From contig CM060732.1 of NCBI GenBank assembly GCA_030704615.1, positions 56,713,053 to 56,773,052 on the forward strand: 60,000 nucleotides of DNA, in the 5' to 3' direction. The notes under the pieces are model-generated. The model was not told the DNA's origin. It saw only the letters and a program-made list of their open reading frames with translations, and made no database searches. The number at the start of each line of letters is the position of its first letter. The stretch's first letter is position 1. A program made the position numbers and the translations under genes. Positions 22,770 to 33,931 of this stretch are shown piece by piece. This stretch comes from Takakia lepidozioides (Eukaryota; Streptophyta; Takakiopsida; Takakiales; Takakiaceae).

Positions 22770-25700
22770 TCAGCACTCATGTATACTCCGGACTTCGGTT
22801 TTTTTGCAACGCTTTTTTGGGGGGGAAATTATTTTTACCCTCGGGTCTGCCACGCCATATGGTATGCGCTTCTTCCCAGCTCTATTTGGTGAAGCAGGTT
22901 CCTCCAACTTCTTTTCCAATGCAACAGCCGCCTCCTTCATACAGTCTCGGAGCTGGCTAGCTCGGCTTCGCAACAAAATTTTATCCTGGGGTTTATTAAC
23001 ACTTTGTGGTCCCGTTCTAGACGCTTCCTGCACTCCATGGGTCGAACTGGCCCCTACGGTGGGGGTTATCACTACTGGTACACCCTTTGTGCTTGACCGC
23101 ATGTTGAGCACCTGCAACGGACCACGAGCTGAGACCTCAGACGCCACAACCTTCACACGAATATCAGACAACAAAACATCAGCAATGACCACCCAAATGC
23201 ACTGGGAAAAAAAAATGGACTGCAAAAATGCAATGGAATCAGACCTTTGTGGGCGCTGTGGGTGTCTGCAATTGCACCACTCCTGTGGCAGGTACATCTT
23301 CGACTACAATGACTGGTTTCACAGAATGAGAAGGGACAGAAACATGTGCATGTGTTTCGACAAGGTCTGATGAATGGTCTGCTATGGGGTCGAACATGCG
23401 GAGCACCCTATCAACGGATTGGTCTATTGCCAGTAGTGGGTCTACAGACGAGTTGGGGTCCACAAAAGTAAGCGGCAAAACGGCCAAAGATGCATCCCCA
23501 TCTGCAGTAGACCCTGCCTCTAACAGATGGGGAAGGTCACCGACCAAACTGTCACAGTCATAGTCCATTGTTGCAATTGCAGAATTGGTCTGTACTATGG
23601 ATAAATGAGCACTGACGCCTTCCCGGTTCTGTTCAGGCAGTGCTATGTTAGAAGGTCTGGTGGCAAGGGTAAGGTCCACTACCATTCTCTGCTTCTCAGC
23701 AGATGTTGCAGTGGGGTGGAAAGGAATTGCTCCTCTCATTTTTGGCAACTCGTATGTGCTTGGGAGGATGGGCGTTGCTTCCTGGGTTATCGCCAGGTCT
23801 CCAGATGGTCTGATGTCCTGCACTGGCAAGGTCTGCTGATGTTGGAATGGTGAGGTGTTGGCGTCCATACCTGCGTCGTGATCCACTTCTGCGGTGCATT
23901 TGTCAAGCAATGTACCAGCCAAGGTGTCCTCCGGCAAGGTCTGATCTTCTCTCCTCTGCTCCAGCAAGGTCTGATCAGGTCTGCACTGGTCGGGAAATGT
24001 CTGCTCTGAGACGGTCTGGTGTGGTCTGGTATCCTTTGGTCTTTTGGGGTATGGCCTGTTGTGCACTCGGATCGTCTGGAGTCCTGCGCTGTGGTCTGGT
24101 CTGCTGTGGTCTGCTCTTGTCTTGTCTGGTGTGGGGTGGTCTGGTCTGATTTGGTGTGGTCTGGTCGTGTCTGGTCTTGTCGGGTCTGCTGTGGTGTGCT
24201 CTAGCCTGCACTGGTCTGCTCAGGTATGATTTCCACTGCAGCGGTCTGCTTCGTCAATTTGGAAAGGTCTGCCCATGTCCGATCTGGAAGTTGTTATCTG
24301 CAAAGGTCTGCATAACCAAGGTCTCCCCGGTAATTTCGGGTAAGGTGTGCAATGCCTCCACGAAAGTCTGTTTTGGCAACGAAAAGTTTTTGTCACCCAC
24401 ATTCTCTGGCTTGGGATCACTGGCAATCCAGTCGGGGGTCTGCTGGTTGGCATGTTGGTACTTGGGATTTGGCTGGCAAGGGTCTGCTCGCTGCGGGTCT
24501 CCTGGGTCTCTATGGGAGTTGGGTTCTGTGTGTCTGCTGTTGTACGAACTCCAATGAGCTTACACTTAACGGGTGACTCGACTCCAGTATGGCCACGGAG
24601 GGCTCGTAGAAGCTGCCTTGCGCCATTGGCGTACTGGTCAAGAGCATTCCGAACAAGCTCGTCCTCTGGATCATACTCTGCAACATGTCACAAACACGTC
24701 AAAAACAAAGCACTCATCCCTGGTCTGCTAACAAACGGAAGAATACATGGGGGTTTGATTCACATGGGGCTCTGTTGGTTGTCATGGTTCATAAAGTCTG
24801 CTAGAAGGTCCTTGTTCGTGGTCAACGTCAAGGTCTGTTTAAAAGGTCTGTTCAAAAGGTCTGTGTAACTGTTTAAAAGGTTGGTGTAAAAGGTCTGTTA
24901 ACAAGGTCTGTTAGGTTTGATGACATACCGTGATCTAGGACTGTGGTCCACAGCCCAATATCTTTCATAAGCCGATCCATGAAGGCCTCGTCAAGCTCTC
25001 CTAGAGCTGCAACACGGTCCTCTGCTGGAAACCCGCTCTAGAGCACTTGGAAAGCATGTCGTTTGTTGAATGCAATGTCGAAAACCGCACGCTCCTGCAC
25101 AGTCACAAACCACATCATGGCGTCTCGTTTGATACTTTCCCAAGCCTCTTCGCTTCCGTGCATCAGGTCCATCCACAGGTTGTGAAGGTCTTTTTTTAAT
25201 TTGGTGTAAGACCTGAAATTGCCAAATTGCATCCATTGACGGCGGAGGAAACAATCTGCCATCTCCTCAAAAGCAGTCTCTGTCAAGCTCGCTAAGTGCT
25301 TCGGACGAACACCAAATATTGGGTGGGCGATGGCCATGTGCCTTATCTCCAATGGGCGTGGGTCGTGCATGAGAAAGAGCTGCGCAATAAGCGGTGGCTC
25401 GGTCTCCTCTGCCAGAAGTGCCACTCCATACTCACGGGCTTTGTCCAAAACACGAGTCGCCTCCTCCGCCGTGAACTCCATTGAGGAGTGTTGCGGAGCA
25501 AAGGTCCACCGGGAGGCGACGATGCAGTGAAGCTCATTGTACCAGTCCAGATGCCGATTGCTTTCCCCACAACAAAACCTCGGAAGAGTGGGGTCCTCCT
25601 CATCAGTTGCAGACCGCTGTGGAGGACGCCATGGTCTGTCAAATGGGAAAACAGTTCGACCACGCAATGTGGTCTACTGAGGGTCTGCTGAAGAGGTACG

Positions 25701-27629
25701 AAGGTCCGCTGGAGGATGGGTCACGGAAGAAAGGTCCACTGAGCCGGGTCTGCTAGTCTGACCGGCGCTGTCAAAAGCCTTTACAACAGACGGAGGGAGG
25801 CCTGTTGCGCGGCCAGTGGTACCATCCTGAATTGATGCAATGGCATCAGCCGACTGTGGATACAAACTCAAGATATAGTCACGAATATCACGGACCTCAT
25901 TCCGGACAAGTGTATTTTCCAAGGGAGGACCGTTCAACCTGTACTTCCAGATTTGCAAAGCCCTGTACACTCAGTTGTCTTGCGCATTCGCCTCCTGAAA
26001 ACAAACATCAATAGTGGCCTTCACATTAGACCAATAGACCATAGAGCAGTAGACCATAGACTAGTAGATTGGGCCTGACAGCAGACCAGTAGACCATACA
26101 CCAGTAGGCCATTACAGTAGACCAGTAGAGCATAGTAGTAGACCATAGTCGTGGACCCATGCAGCAGACCACAGCCACGGCAGTAGTGCGCCTTTCAAAG
26201 CAACTGCAGTACCATGTTGCGCAAAGCAGACCCAAAACAGTAGACGGTTCGCAGCAGACCACATATATAATAATAATAATAAAACACTATGATTTTCAAC
26301 AGGGGAAAGTAGTCGCACGGTTCTGGACCTATAGAGCAGACCACAGCCAGAACAAGTAATGCAGTACCATGTACAGAATAGCAGACCCAGAACAGTAGAC
26401 CGATAGCAGCGGGCCACACATACAACACCCAGCATAGCATATCACTAATTGCAACCAGGAAATCGAAAGACTCAAATACGGTAGGACGGCAGAAAGAGTG
26501 GTTGAAGTACCTGGAGGCCGTTGTAGTCTTCATCCCTTGGGTGCGATTGTGCCTCCACCCACTTCTTCTCGGCTGTGTCAATGGTCTGTTGTATCTGCCC
26601 TGATCTCATATAAGCATACAAAAAAGGGAAAAAGTCCGGATCTGATTCATCTGGGTACTGGTCTGGCAGAAGACCGTGGGGAAGCAGGTACAATGTGTCA
26701 GGGCGGACAGGGGTGCCCGTTACATCTCCATGAGCGTCAGTCAAGGTCTGTTGTTTCTTGGTCTGCTTGTTGGGTCTGATATGTGGTGGGCGTCGTGGGT
26801 CTGTTTGAGGGTGTGATTCCTCCATGGGGATGTCCGAGTCAAGGGTTATGTCATGTACCGGCGGGGCGTACCCAATGGGGTCGTTCACCAAGTACGATCT
26901 CACAAGTAGTCCCGGCCGCTCCTTCGACATGTCCTGAACATGATCCTCCTCTTCATGAGAGTCTTCCTCATTTGAGTCATCCCCACTGGACGACAAAGTT
27001 GAAACGGCAGCCTGTGGTCTGCTGGTGTTGGTCTGCTGGGACTGACCTGGTTGCAATTCTTTGCTACTCACTCTCATATCCCGTGGTCTGCCAGTACTGG
27101 TACTACCAGATCTGTGACTTTTGCGGTCTACATTTTTTTTAGCTCCATCACTGAGCTTCATTTTCTTCACTGGCACAACGAGGCCGGGGCTCAGCAGGCC
27201 GGCTTCAGTGTAATAATGCTGCCGCACTTCCTTAGCAGACCGAGCGACGGCATGCGCACCCCTACACTTTGCAGTGATTTCTTTTGCGGCCTTAGATGAA
27301 CTTGGCTTGGGCCAAGGCTTGAAGTTCTCAGGGACCATACCTTTGCATCCTCCATCAAGGGCATGGCGGTTTAGAGTCTCTTTGTCCTTGACAATATTGG
27401 GGCAAAAGGGGCACTGAAACCGATCCTTTGGCCAGTTCTCTTTCTCCTTCGCTACGCGCAAGTCCAAAAATGCTTCTACTATTTTAGCATCGTACTCAGT
27501 TGGCTCATACCAGTACCTTCTCTTGGCTTTGTGGCGAGGGGCATGCACATATTCCACCCAATTGGCTCCGCCCTTTGGGCAAGCTTCTTCCATGGCTGCA
27601 ACCGAAGGAGGAATTGTGTCAGCGTGCAT
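22770..27629 (-). pseudogene. 5' exons of the MULE-2 Ulp1-type gene
   Basis: Minus-strand exons upstream of the protease domain. Exon 1 (27629-26511) encodes FQCPFCPNIVKDKETLNRHA, a C2HC-type finger resembling zf-XS, then a long Ser/acidic linker; its donor is GTACTT at 26510. Further coding blocks: 25994-25763 (ALQIWKYRLN region; in-frame TGA near 25972), about 25672-24933 (frame stopped by TAG at 25038 but continuing), about 24680-24551, 24066-23239, and about 23215-22770 with a basic, NLS-like GKKR...PPKKRCKK tail. GGTCTG words run through introns and exon edges, so several borders are uncertain. The protein then continues into the protease exons at 10605-9583. Except for the zinc finger and protease, I recognise no domain. 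It may be a transposition accessory protein. Confidence 0.55.
26020..26450. repeat. Intron rich in TAGACCA/CAGACCA words
   Basis: Imperfect repeats such as CAGTAGACCATA and GCAGACCACAGCC fill the intron between the 27629-26511 and 25994 exons. A short TAA microsatellite lies near 26265. Confidence 0.75.
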
Positions 27630-27649
27630 GCGGAGACGCTGTGTAGAAG

Positions 27650-28540
27650 TTAGGCTCAGACTTTTATCATGGCTGGATTTTGTTGACAGTGTTCTAGCAC
27701 TTAACTCTCTGGGATTCTATTCTATTTTGTCGAGCTTGAATCCCCAATGGTACTTCTTTCACTACACTAGTGGTATGTGTTCCTCTAGTCATGTTCATAA
27801 TCACTTGCACATCACTGTAATAGTGGTATAATTTAAAATTGTGGGAGTAGCCAAATGCACACAATTGCCTACATTACCACTCGTATAGTGGTATAAGTAG
27901 TCACATATATATTACTGTATTAGTGGTATGAATTCCTCCAGTGGTATTCCTAATCACTTACACACCACTTTGTTAGTAATCACTCCAATCCATAGTTCCC
28001 ACTCAGAGAGACACCATGGATGACTCAAACAGCTTACACACCACTCTGTGGGTAATCACTCCAATGACCTGTTGAGAGACGTCATCCACTCATATAACCA
28101 CTCTGTGAGTGATATTGTATATTCTCAGTTTTCATAGAATGACTCTATGAGTCATTTTGTGATCACTCAACAAGTGGTTTCGGAAGTCATTGAATTTTTC
28201 ACTCCATCCATTTCGTAGCACTGACACACGACACGTGCACATGCTGAGAGTGTCGCCACGTGTCGACATAATCTCCAATATCATCCACGGACCACCGGCT
28301 TACAAGTGTCCACTACAAAACGGAAGTGGTTACCTTACCACTATGACACGTCAGTTTTCCACTGTGACACGTCATAAGTAGTTGGTTTACCTCAGTGACA
28401 CGTCAGCTAACAGGTGGACCTGGACGTGAGTGGTTCGAACCACTGTCCTTAACCACTGGTGCCACGTAATGTCTTTTACCACTCACTTGTCCTAATCCAC
28501 TGGTTCTGAAACCAGCAAGGTTCGGGTGTTTGCCATTGAG
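27650..28540. repeat. Noncoding region with recurrent AGTGGTAT/ACCACT and ACACGTCA words
   Basis: AGTGGTAT or its variants recur at about 27769, 27822, 27889, 27922 and 27948. ACCACT words continue to 28500. From 28210 to 28410 there are repeats of GACACGTCA and GCCACGTG. I see no gene. It could be a small transposon or the right end of MULE-2, but I found no clear termini. Confidence 0.5.
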
Positions 28541-28769
28541 TTTAGTGGCGTGTTTGGGGAGTCTAAATGAGAAAGAATGCTTGGTTTGTGGCAACCATCT
28601 TCGTCATGGCTTAGGGCTACTATTGGTGGTGTGTGGGAGCCGAAAAGAACAAGAATACATTGTTGATTCCTCACAGCCGCCATAGCTCGGTGCAAAGAAG
28701 CCAAGAGTCCAAGAGACACAAACCCTAGCTTGGCGTGGCTAAACCACTTGGAAAAATGGCTAAACTGCC

Positions 28770-29360
28770 ATGAGCGGCCATGGACGGGCTGTGACAGGTT
28801 GTGGCATGTGGGGCTGTGACAGGTTGTGACAGGCTGTGGCCTGTGGAGTTGTGACGGGCTGTCACAGGCTGTGGCTTGTGGGGCTATGACCCTGTGACCT
28901 GTGTAGGGCTGTGACAAGTTGTGACCTGTGGCCTATGAAGCTGTGACGGACTGTCACAGGCTGTGACGGGCTGTGACATGTGGCCTGTGGGGCTGTGCCA
29001 GACTGTGATAGGCTGTGATGGGCTGTGACTTGTGGCCTTTGGGGCTTCGACGGGCTCTGGCCTATGGGGCTGTGACCCTGTGACTTGTGTAGGGCTGTGA
29101 CAGGCTGTGACCTGTGGCATGTGGGGCTGTGATGGGCTATGACCCTGTGACCTGTGTAGGGCTGTGATAGGTTGTGACGGGTTGTGGCCTATGTGGGGAT
29201 GTGACGGGCTGTGATGGCTGTGACCTGTGGGGCTGTGATCAGCTGTGACGGGCTGTGGCCTGTGGGGCTGTGATGGGCTGTGACCTGTGGCCTGTGTGGG
29301 GCTATGATGGCTGTGACTTGTGATTTGCATGGGCCTGTGTTGACCTGTGGACGGCCTGTG
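28770..29360. repeat. GGGCTGTGAC satellite
   Basis: Imperfect repeats of GGGCTGTGAC, GGCTGTGACCTGTGG and similar over ~590 bp. Long open frames through it are artefacts of the repeat. The same GGCTGTGA word builds the repeats in the Tat-like element's LTRs and in the 3' part of its pol ORF. Confidence 0.85.
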
Positions 29361-30038
29361 CTGACCTGTGGAGGCACTGGTGGACTGCCTGAGGACTAGC
29401 ATGTGGTCTTGAAGGCCAAATTTCGAAGCTCGTGGAGGGCGGTTTGAGGAATATCTTCATGATATTCCCATGGTCATGCAAGTGAGGGAAGAGAGGAGAG
29501 GAAGAGTGTTGGGATGAGTGCATGCTGGGGTTAGGCATTGCTTTAGCTTCTTTTCCTCATAGTTTTCCACCTTCTCATTAGGCCAAGACCTTTCCGTAGG
29601 TGGAGGCAAGAGACAGTCCGGGTTTGGCCTGGGGTGTCCTTGCAGGAGCGACACCATGGAGTTGTTTTTGGTGTGGGGGAGTTGTCGTTCTGATTTCTTG
29701 TGTTTGGATCCCCTCCACACCTGCATGCTTGACTGTGCGCCACGTTAGTTTTGTGTGGGCACTTGTTTTTATAGGTGATTGGTCTGGTTTGATCACCGGC
29801 CAGTCCTAGAGCGTGTTGTCGATGGTGAGGCTGGGGTGATGACCAGTCATACCATCATTGTTTCTCTGGTGGTGAGGTTGGAGGTGATGACCAGCCAACC
29901 ATAGGAGTGCTTGCTGTGGATGCAGGTGTAGATGCAGGCTATGTTAGGAACCTAGTATTCCAAACCATAAGCCGCAACAGGTTCTCTATCCGGTTATCTT
30001 GTGGAAAGGGGGTTAGGGACATGTTCATGACCGGTTGA
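29361..30038. other. Region upstream of gypsy-A gag, no gene seen
   Basis: GT-rich DNA with a local duplication of GGTGATGACCAGYCA (about 29838 and 29887). A 5' LTR and primer-binding site for gypsy-A would be expected here, but none can be supported by eye. Confidence 0.4.
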
Positions 30039-31544
30039 GTGTCAGTTTGTCAACACGGAGGTGCCACTAGTTGTTGGGAAAGTGCCGGTTCGAGCACTAG
30101 CAATACTAGTGGGTACATAAGACGAGGTGTGCGGTTTAGGCCACCTTCATCTCCTGTGTCTTCCAATGAAGGTTCTGATTCAGACTCTAAATCAAGAGGG
30201 TTCACGCCGACGGTGCAAGTTACTTCTTTGCCATTATTATGGGATACAATGGAGGAGATGTATGGAGCTACCAAGGGGCCACGTAGGTACTCTGGGGCGG
30301 TGGGCACCATTGAGTTGGATGACTTTATCCAAGAGTTTGATAGTTGGTGTGACTTGCAGCAAATGCGCAATCCACAACTGTTTACGCCTTTTATGGCATG
30401 GAAGGGGCTATTTCAGCACCTTGAGGGGCCGCCCATGGATGATTACCATGAGTTTAGGCAGGGGCATGAGGTTGAGATCGAGGAGTGGAGGATGTATTGG
30501 TCACCCGACTATGTCTCCATCACTAGGGGCACTAGAGCTACGAGGGCAGTGGCTACACCTTCAGCTGCACCGGCAGCTTCAACAAGCAGCAGTGGGACTA
30601 GTAGTACCGTAGCTACGACGTCCACCCCAAGCCACTACCGCACCAGTACCAGTACCCGTGCCTGCCTTCAACCCTGTTGTGGAGTTCTTCGAAGAGTTGA
30701 GAGAGAACTACCAAGGGATGAGGACAGAGAAGTTGCGGAGCTTGCAAGAGTTCCAACAAAAGCCTATTGAGAGCTTGAAGGAGGCTTTCACTCGCATGAG
30801 GCGCTTGATAAATGTAACCCAAGGGGTTACAGAAGCTCAGGTAGTCCAATTCTGGTATGGGATATTGGACAAGGAGCCGAGGAGAAGGGCGCGGGATGCA
30901 ACTCTCCTACAAGTGGCCCAACCCACCTTAGCAAATGTATTTTTGCTGGCAGAGCAGATAGAGCTCAACATGATGGAGGAACGAGTGGTCATGGTGGGAT
31001 TTGCTAAGGAGACACCACGGGGTAGTGGTGCTCCTAGCCAACCACTACCTCAACGTGCTCAAGGCAACAAGGGGGCTCAGGTGAAGCCCAGGGAAGGACG
31101 GAGAGGACCTCAGATGCAGGGGTCTCTCCCTTTGTTTGCAGGCCAACAACGGGCGGATGTGGTGTGTTGGACATGTGGAGGGCCCCATGTCAAGAAGGAT
31201 TGCCCAGAGAATGGCAAAGGGTTGACTCAGGTACAGCCTGCACAGTTGCAAAGTGGGCATTGTGGCAAGTTTGGGCATGGAAAGGCCCAGTGTTATGACT
31301 TTCATCCTGAGTTGCGGCTAGGCCAGGAATAATGGTGGCCGGGGGCGAGGTGGAGCAGCTCAGAGAGGATGAGGTGGCCAGGCACGAGGTGCAGCCAAGA
31401 ACAAGCTCAGCATGGCCAGGGACGAGGAGGTCAGGGTGTTGATCAAGGCATGGCCAACCGGCTTTAGCAACTAGAGCAACGGCTTGCTGCCATGGCCACA
31501 GCTCAGGTGGTACCAGCTCCAAGGCATGAGGGTCCACCTCCTAC
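30039..31544 (+). pseudogene. gypsy-A gag, frameshifted
   Basis: Structural capsid polyprotein of a Ty3/gypsy element. The frame opens at 30039 only after a TGA, so no good start remains. The N-terminal half (ELDDFIQEFDSWCDLQ) is in one frame. A shift near 30630 in a Pro/Val-rich stretch moves to the frame with FEELRENYQGMRTEKLRSLQ and LNMMEERVVMV. A zinc knuckle CWTCGGPHVKKDC follows; a second knuckle (HCGKFGHGKAQC) has lost its first Cys. At 31545 the Tat-like element interrupts it, and the reading continues at 45140 (PPPT, then PDGGDMGGMGF). Confidence 0.75.
31540..31544. other. Left target-site duplication of the Tat-like element
   Basis: CCTAC immediately before the LTR start TGTCGCGCGG; repeated at 45135-45139. 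Confidence 0.9.
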
Positions 31545-32589
31545 TGTCGCGCGGCTTTTACTCACCCATCCCTTCGCTATCCGAGGCGGAAACTCCAAGA
31601 TAGAAGAGTTGGAAATCTCTAAGTACTCAGCCCGCGCAGAACAATCAGTCATGACCTACAGCTAGTGTATCATGGGGGTGTTTCCTATTTGTTTCCTTTT
31701 CCGCATTCATCTTAGCTACCTTACCATTGATAATTAAGTATCAGTTTGCTTCATCAATTTATCGGTTTCCTTAACTCCTCCATTCAATCCACAGCTTCAC
31801 TCAGATCTCTCTACACAGTGTGATTGTATCGTATAAGTATCAGATTATGATTTATCAGGTATCAGGCCGAATCCATTATGTCTCTAATCTGCTCTACAAT
31901 ATCACTCTAGCTTTGCATATGACAAGCATCTACTAATCCTCTTTTCTCCTTCATCGTGCTCTCCGATCTCCGCTCCCGCCTGTCTCCGAAGTCCTCCCCG
32001 AATAATGATCCCCTTCCTATTCCCCGTTCTTCCCTTTATCCTCCTATCCGCGGTTCTAACCGTTTCCCTCTCTAACCGTCGTATGTGAACTAACATGTTC
32101 CCTTCACTGGTGTTGTTCCCCACAGTCGTTCCCTGTCCTACTCTTCGTTCCCTATTATCGTGACAGCTGTGTCAAGCGGTGACTGGTTGTGTTTGGCTGT
32201 GTCGGGCTGTGACTGGCTGTGTGGCTGTGCCGGGCTGTGACTGGCTGTGTGGGCTGTGTCTGCTGTGACGACTGTGATGGGCTGTGTGGGCTGTGTGGGC
32301 TGTGACGACTGTGACGGCTGTGTGGGCTGTGACGACTGTGTGGCTGTGTGGGCTGTGACGGCTGTGTGGGCTGTGTGGGCTGTGTTGGCTGTGTGGGTTG
32401 TGACGACTGTGACGGGCTGTATTGGCTGTGTGGGCTGTGACTGCTGTGTCGGCTGTGTGGGCTATGTAACCCCCCTCTACAGTGCGCTGCTGTCACCCCT
32501 AAGGTTCCTGTTTGTCTCAGTCTGTGCAAAAATTAAGGGTACCCTACAGATCCCGTATAAGTGTCTAAGTCCCCTACATTCCTCTAACA
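31545..32589 (-). repeat. 3' LTR of the Tat-like element
   Basis: 1045 bp, from TGTCGCGCGG to CTCTAACA in plus orientation. Positions 32160-32470 are a tandem array of GGCTGTGTG/GGCTGTGACGACTGTGA units. The array differs in length and order from that in the other LTR. Confidence 0.93.
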
Positions 32590-32592
32590 TTA

Positions 32593-32606
32593 CCCCTTCC
32601 CCCCTC
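32593..32606 (-). other. Polypurine tract
   Basis: GAGGGGGGAAGGGG on the minus strand, just upstream of the 3' LTR. This is the expected primer for plus-strand DNA synthesis. Confidence 0.8.
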
Positions 32607-32627
32607 AAAAAGCCGTGTCCTCACGGT

Positions 32628-33914
32628 TTACTGTTTCCGAGTAGCAACCCTTTGTGAGTGAGCACCTTGTTGACGTTGAGAGTTTCGTGGTGGGCTGTGT
32701 GTACGAGCCCGAGGTCTGTCTCTGGTTGATGGAGATGGTTGATCACTACCTGGATAAGTGAGGCCTTCTGGAGGTTGATATCGAGGTAATCTTTCCGGCA
32801 TAGGAGATCCCCTTTGTTTCTTCTCTTCCATCTGAATTGCATAGTCTTCTCCCATGTCAAAAGAATTTTGTGAAGAAACAGTTGTATCAGAATCCTCATC
32901 GCCTCTCAGGTGTTTTAATTTTCGAACTTTTTGTGGAATCATCTGGGGCATACAATGCTGTCCTACCATGTCTGGAAGTTTGCATTTTACAACCTGGTGT
33001 AACCGTTGAACAGCAAAATTGGTGTAGACACTGAGCTCCTTGTCTGTCCAGATGAGTGGGGTACCAATTACTGGTGCCGCGTGCAAGTATTTCCATGCGA
33101 TATGTCCCTTATAGAAAATGTCATCAAGTCCGAATTTCTGTGTTGACAAATTGTTGCAGGCTGCTTGAAACCATGAACGAATTTGAGAATCCTTTTGTAT
33201 CATAACTTTTGGGTCATATAGGTACATATGAGGTGGCACCGAAGGTAATACCCAATGATCTCCACTGGAGTAACTTTGAAATCGTGCTTGCATCTTTTGT
33301 TGCTCTATGTGGTAACGTATCAGGAAACAAGCAGCGTAGTATAGCCCGCACCCCATGACAATACTTGCTATCTCCTTGGTCTTGGTATAAATGAGTCCAT
33401 GTACAACCTGGAAAGCAACCAATTCCCTCAACATGGTACCTGCCTCGTGCCAGTATTGTGCAAAGTGATGATCTTCAATATGTCGATTGTTTGGAAGAAC
33501 TTTAGTCCTGGTTGCCACTGGCAGCCAGATACGCATGATTTGGTAGTAATGTGCGAATGACTGCGGAGGACTAAATTCTTTCCAAGCCAAATCCAACATG
33601 ATGGGAATTTGGTTGAAGGGCATAATCATAGCCCTACTGTACTCCCTGGCAGCTGGAGTTTTAGGTGGGTTAAAAGCTGCATTGCCCCATACCTCCGGCT
33701 GTGGTGGCTGTGGTGTGGTTGTAGTAACCACAGGTTCAGCTACTGGTACACTGACCTGTTGTGGTGGTGGTGGTACTGGTTCCTGTACCATTGGCATCTC
33801 CTGCACCTCCTGTGAAGACTGAAAAGCCAGAGTTCTGGCTTGCAAATAAGAAGCCATTAGCTGTTCCTGAGGGATATAGACTCTTTGGTCGATGTTTGAA
33901 GTGAGGTCTTCCAC
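32628..33914 (-). CDS. Tat-like element ORF C, 428 aa, unknown
   Basis: Third ORF after pol. It starts with a Gln-rich helical region and a Pro-rich stretch (VQEPVPPPPQQVSVPV). A folded-looking middle follows (WLPVATRTKVLPNN; MGCGLYYAACFLIRYHIEQQ), then a basic Arg/Ser/Gln-rich tail. Its frame is open upstream for a few codons that continue the coiled coil of ORF B (ELQEDVDGLQTQVEDL), so B and C were probably one protein now split by one indel near 33945. No signal peptide; the one hydrophobic patch is too short for a confident membrane anchor. Function unknown. Confidence 0.65.
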   Translation of the reverse strand: MEDLTSNIDQRVYIPQEQLMASYLQARTLAFQSSQEVQEMPMVQEPVPPPPQQVSVPVAEPVVTTTTPQPPQPEVWGNAAFNPPKTPAAREYSRAMIMPFNQIPIMLDLAWKEFSPPQSFAHYYQIMRIWLPVATRTKVLPNNRHIEDHHFAQYWHEAGTMLRELVAFQVVHGLIYTKTKEIASIVMGCGLYYAACFLIRYHIEQQKMQARFQSYSSGDHWVLPSVPPHMYLYDPKVMIQKDSQIRSWFQAACNNLSTQKFGLDDIFYKGHIAWKYLHAAPVIGTPLIWTDKELSVYTNFAVQRLHQVVKCKLPDMVGQHCMPQMIPQKVRKLKHLRGDEDSDTTVSSQNSFDMGEDYAIQMEEKKQRGSPMPERLPRYQPPEGLTYPGSDQPSPSTRDRPRARTHSPPRNSQRQQGAHSQRVATRKQ

Positions 33915-33931
33915 TTGAGTCTGGAGTCCGT

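Noticed and set aside
23975-24229. Thr/Arg/Gln-Pro repeat protein from the GGTCTG array
   Set aside because: Probably translated motif repeat; only part may belong to a linker exon of the Ulp1-type gene, so it is not listed separately.
28492-29402. Pro/His/Gln-rich minus-strand open frames
   Set aside because: Translation of the GGGCTGTGAC satellite; no start context or non-repeat domain.
31902-32123. 73-codon minus-strand ORF, repeated at 44456-44677
   Set aside because: Inside the LTR and identical in both copies only because the LTRs are identical; no coding evidence.
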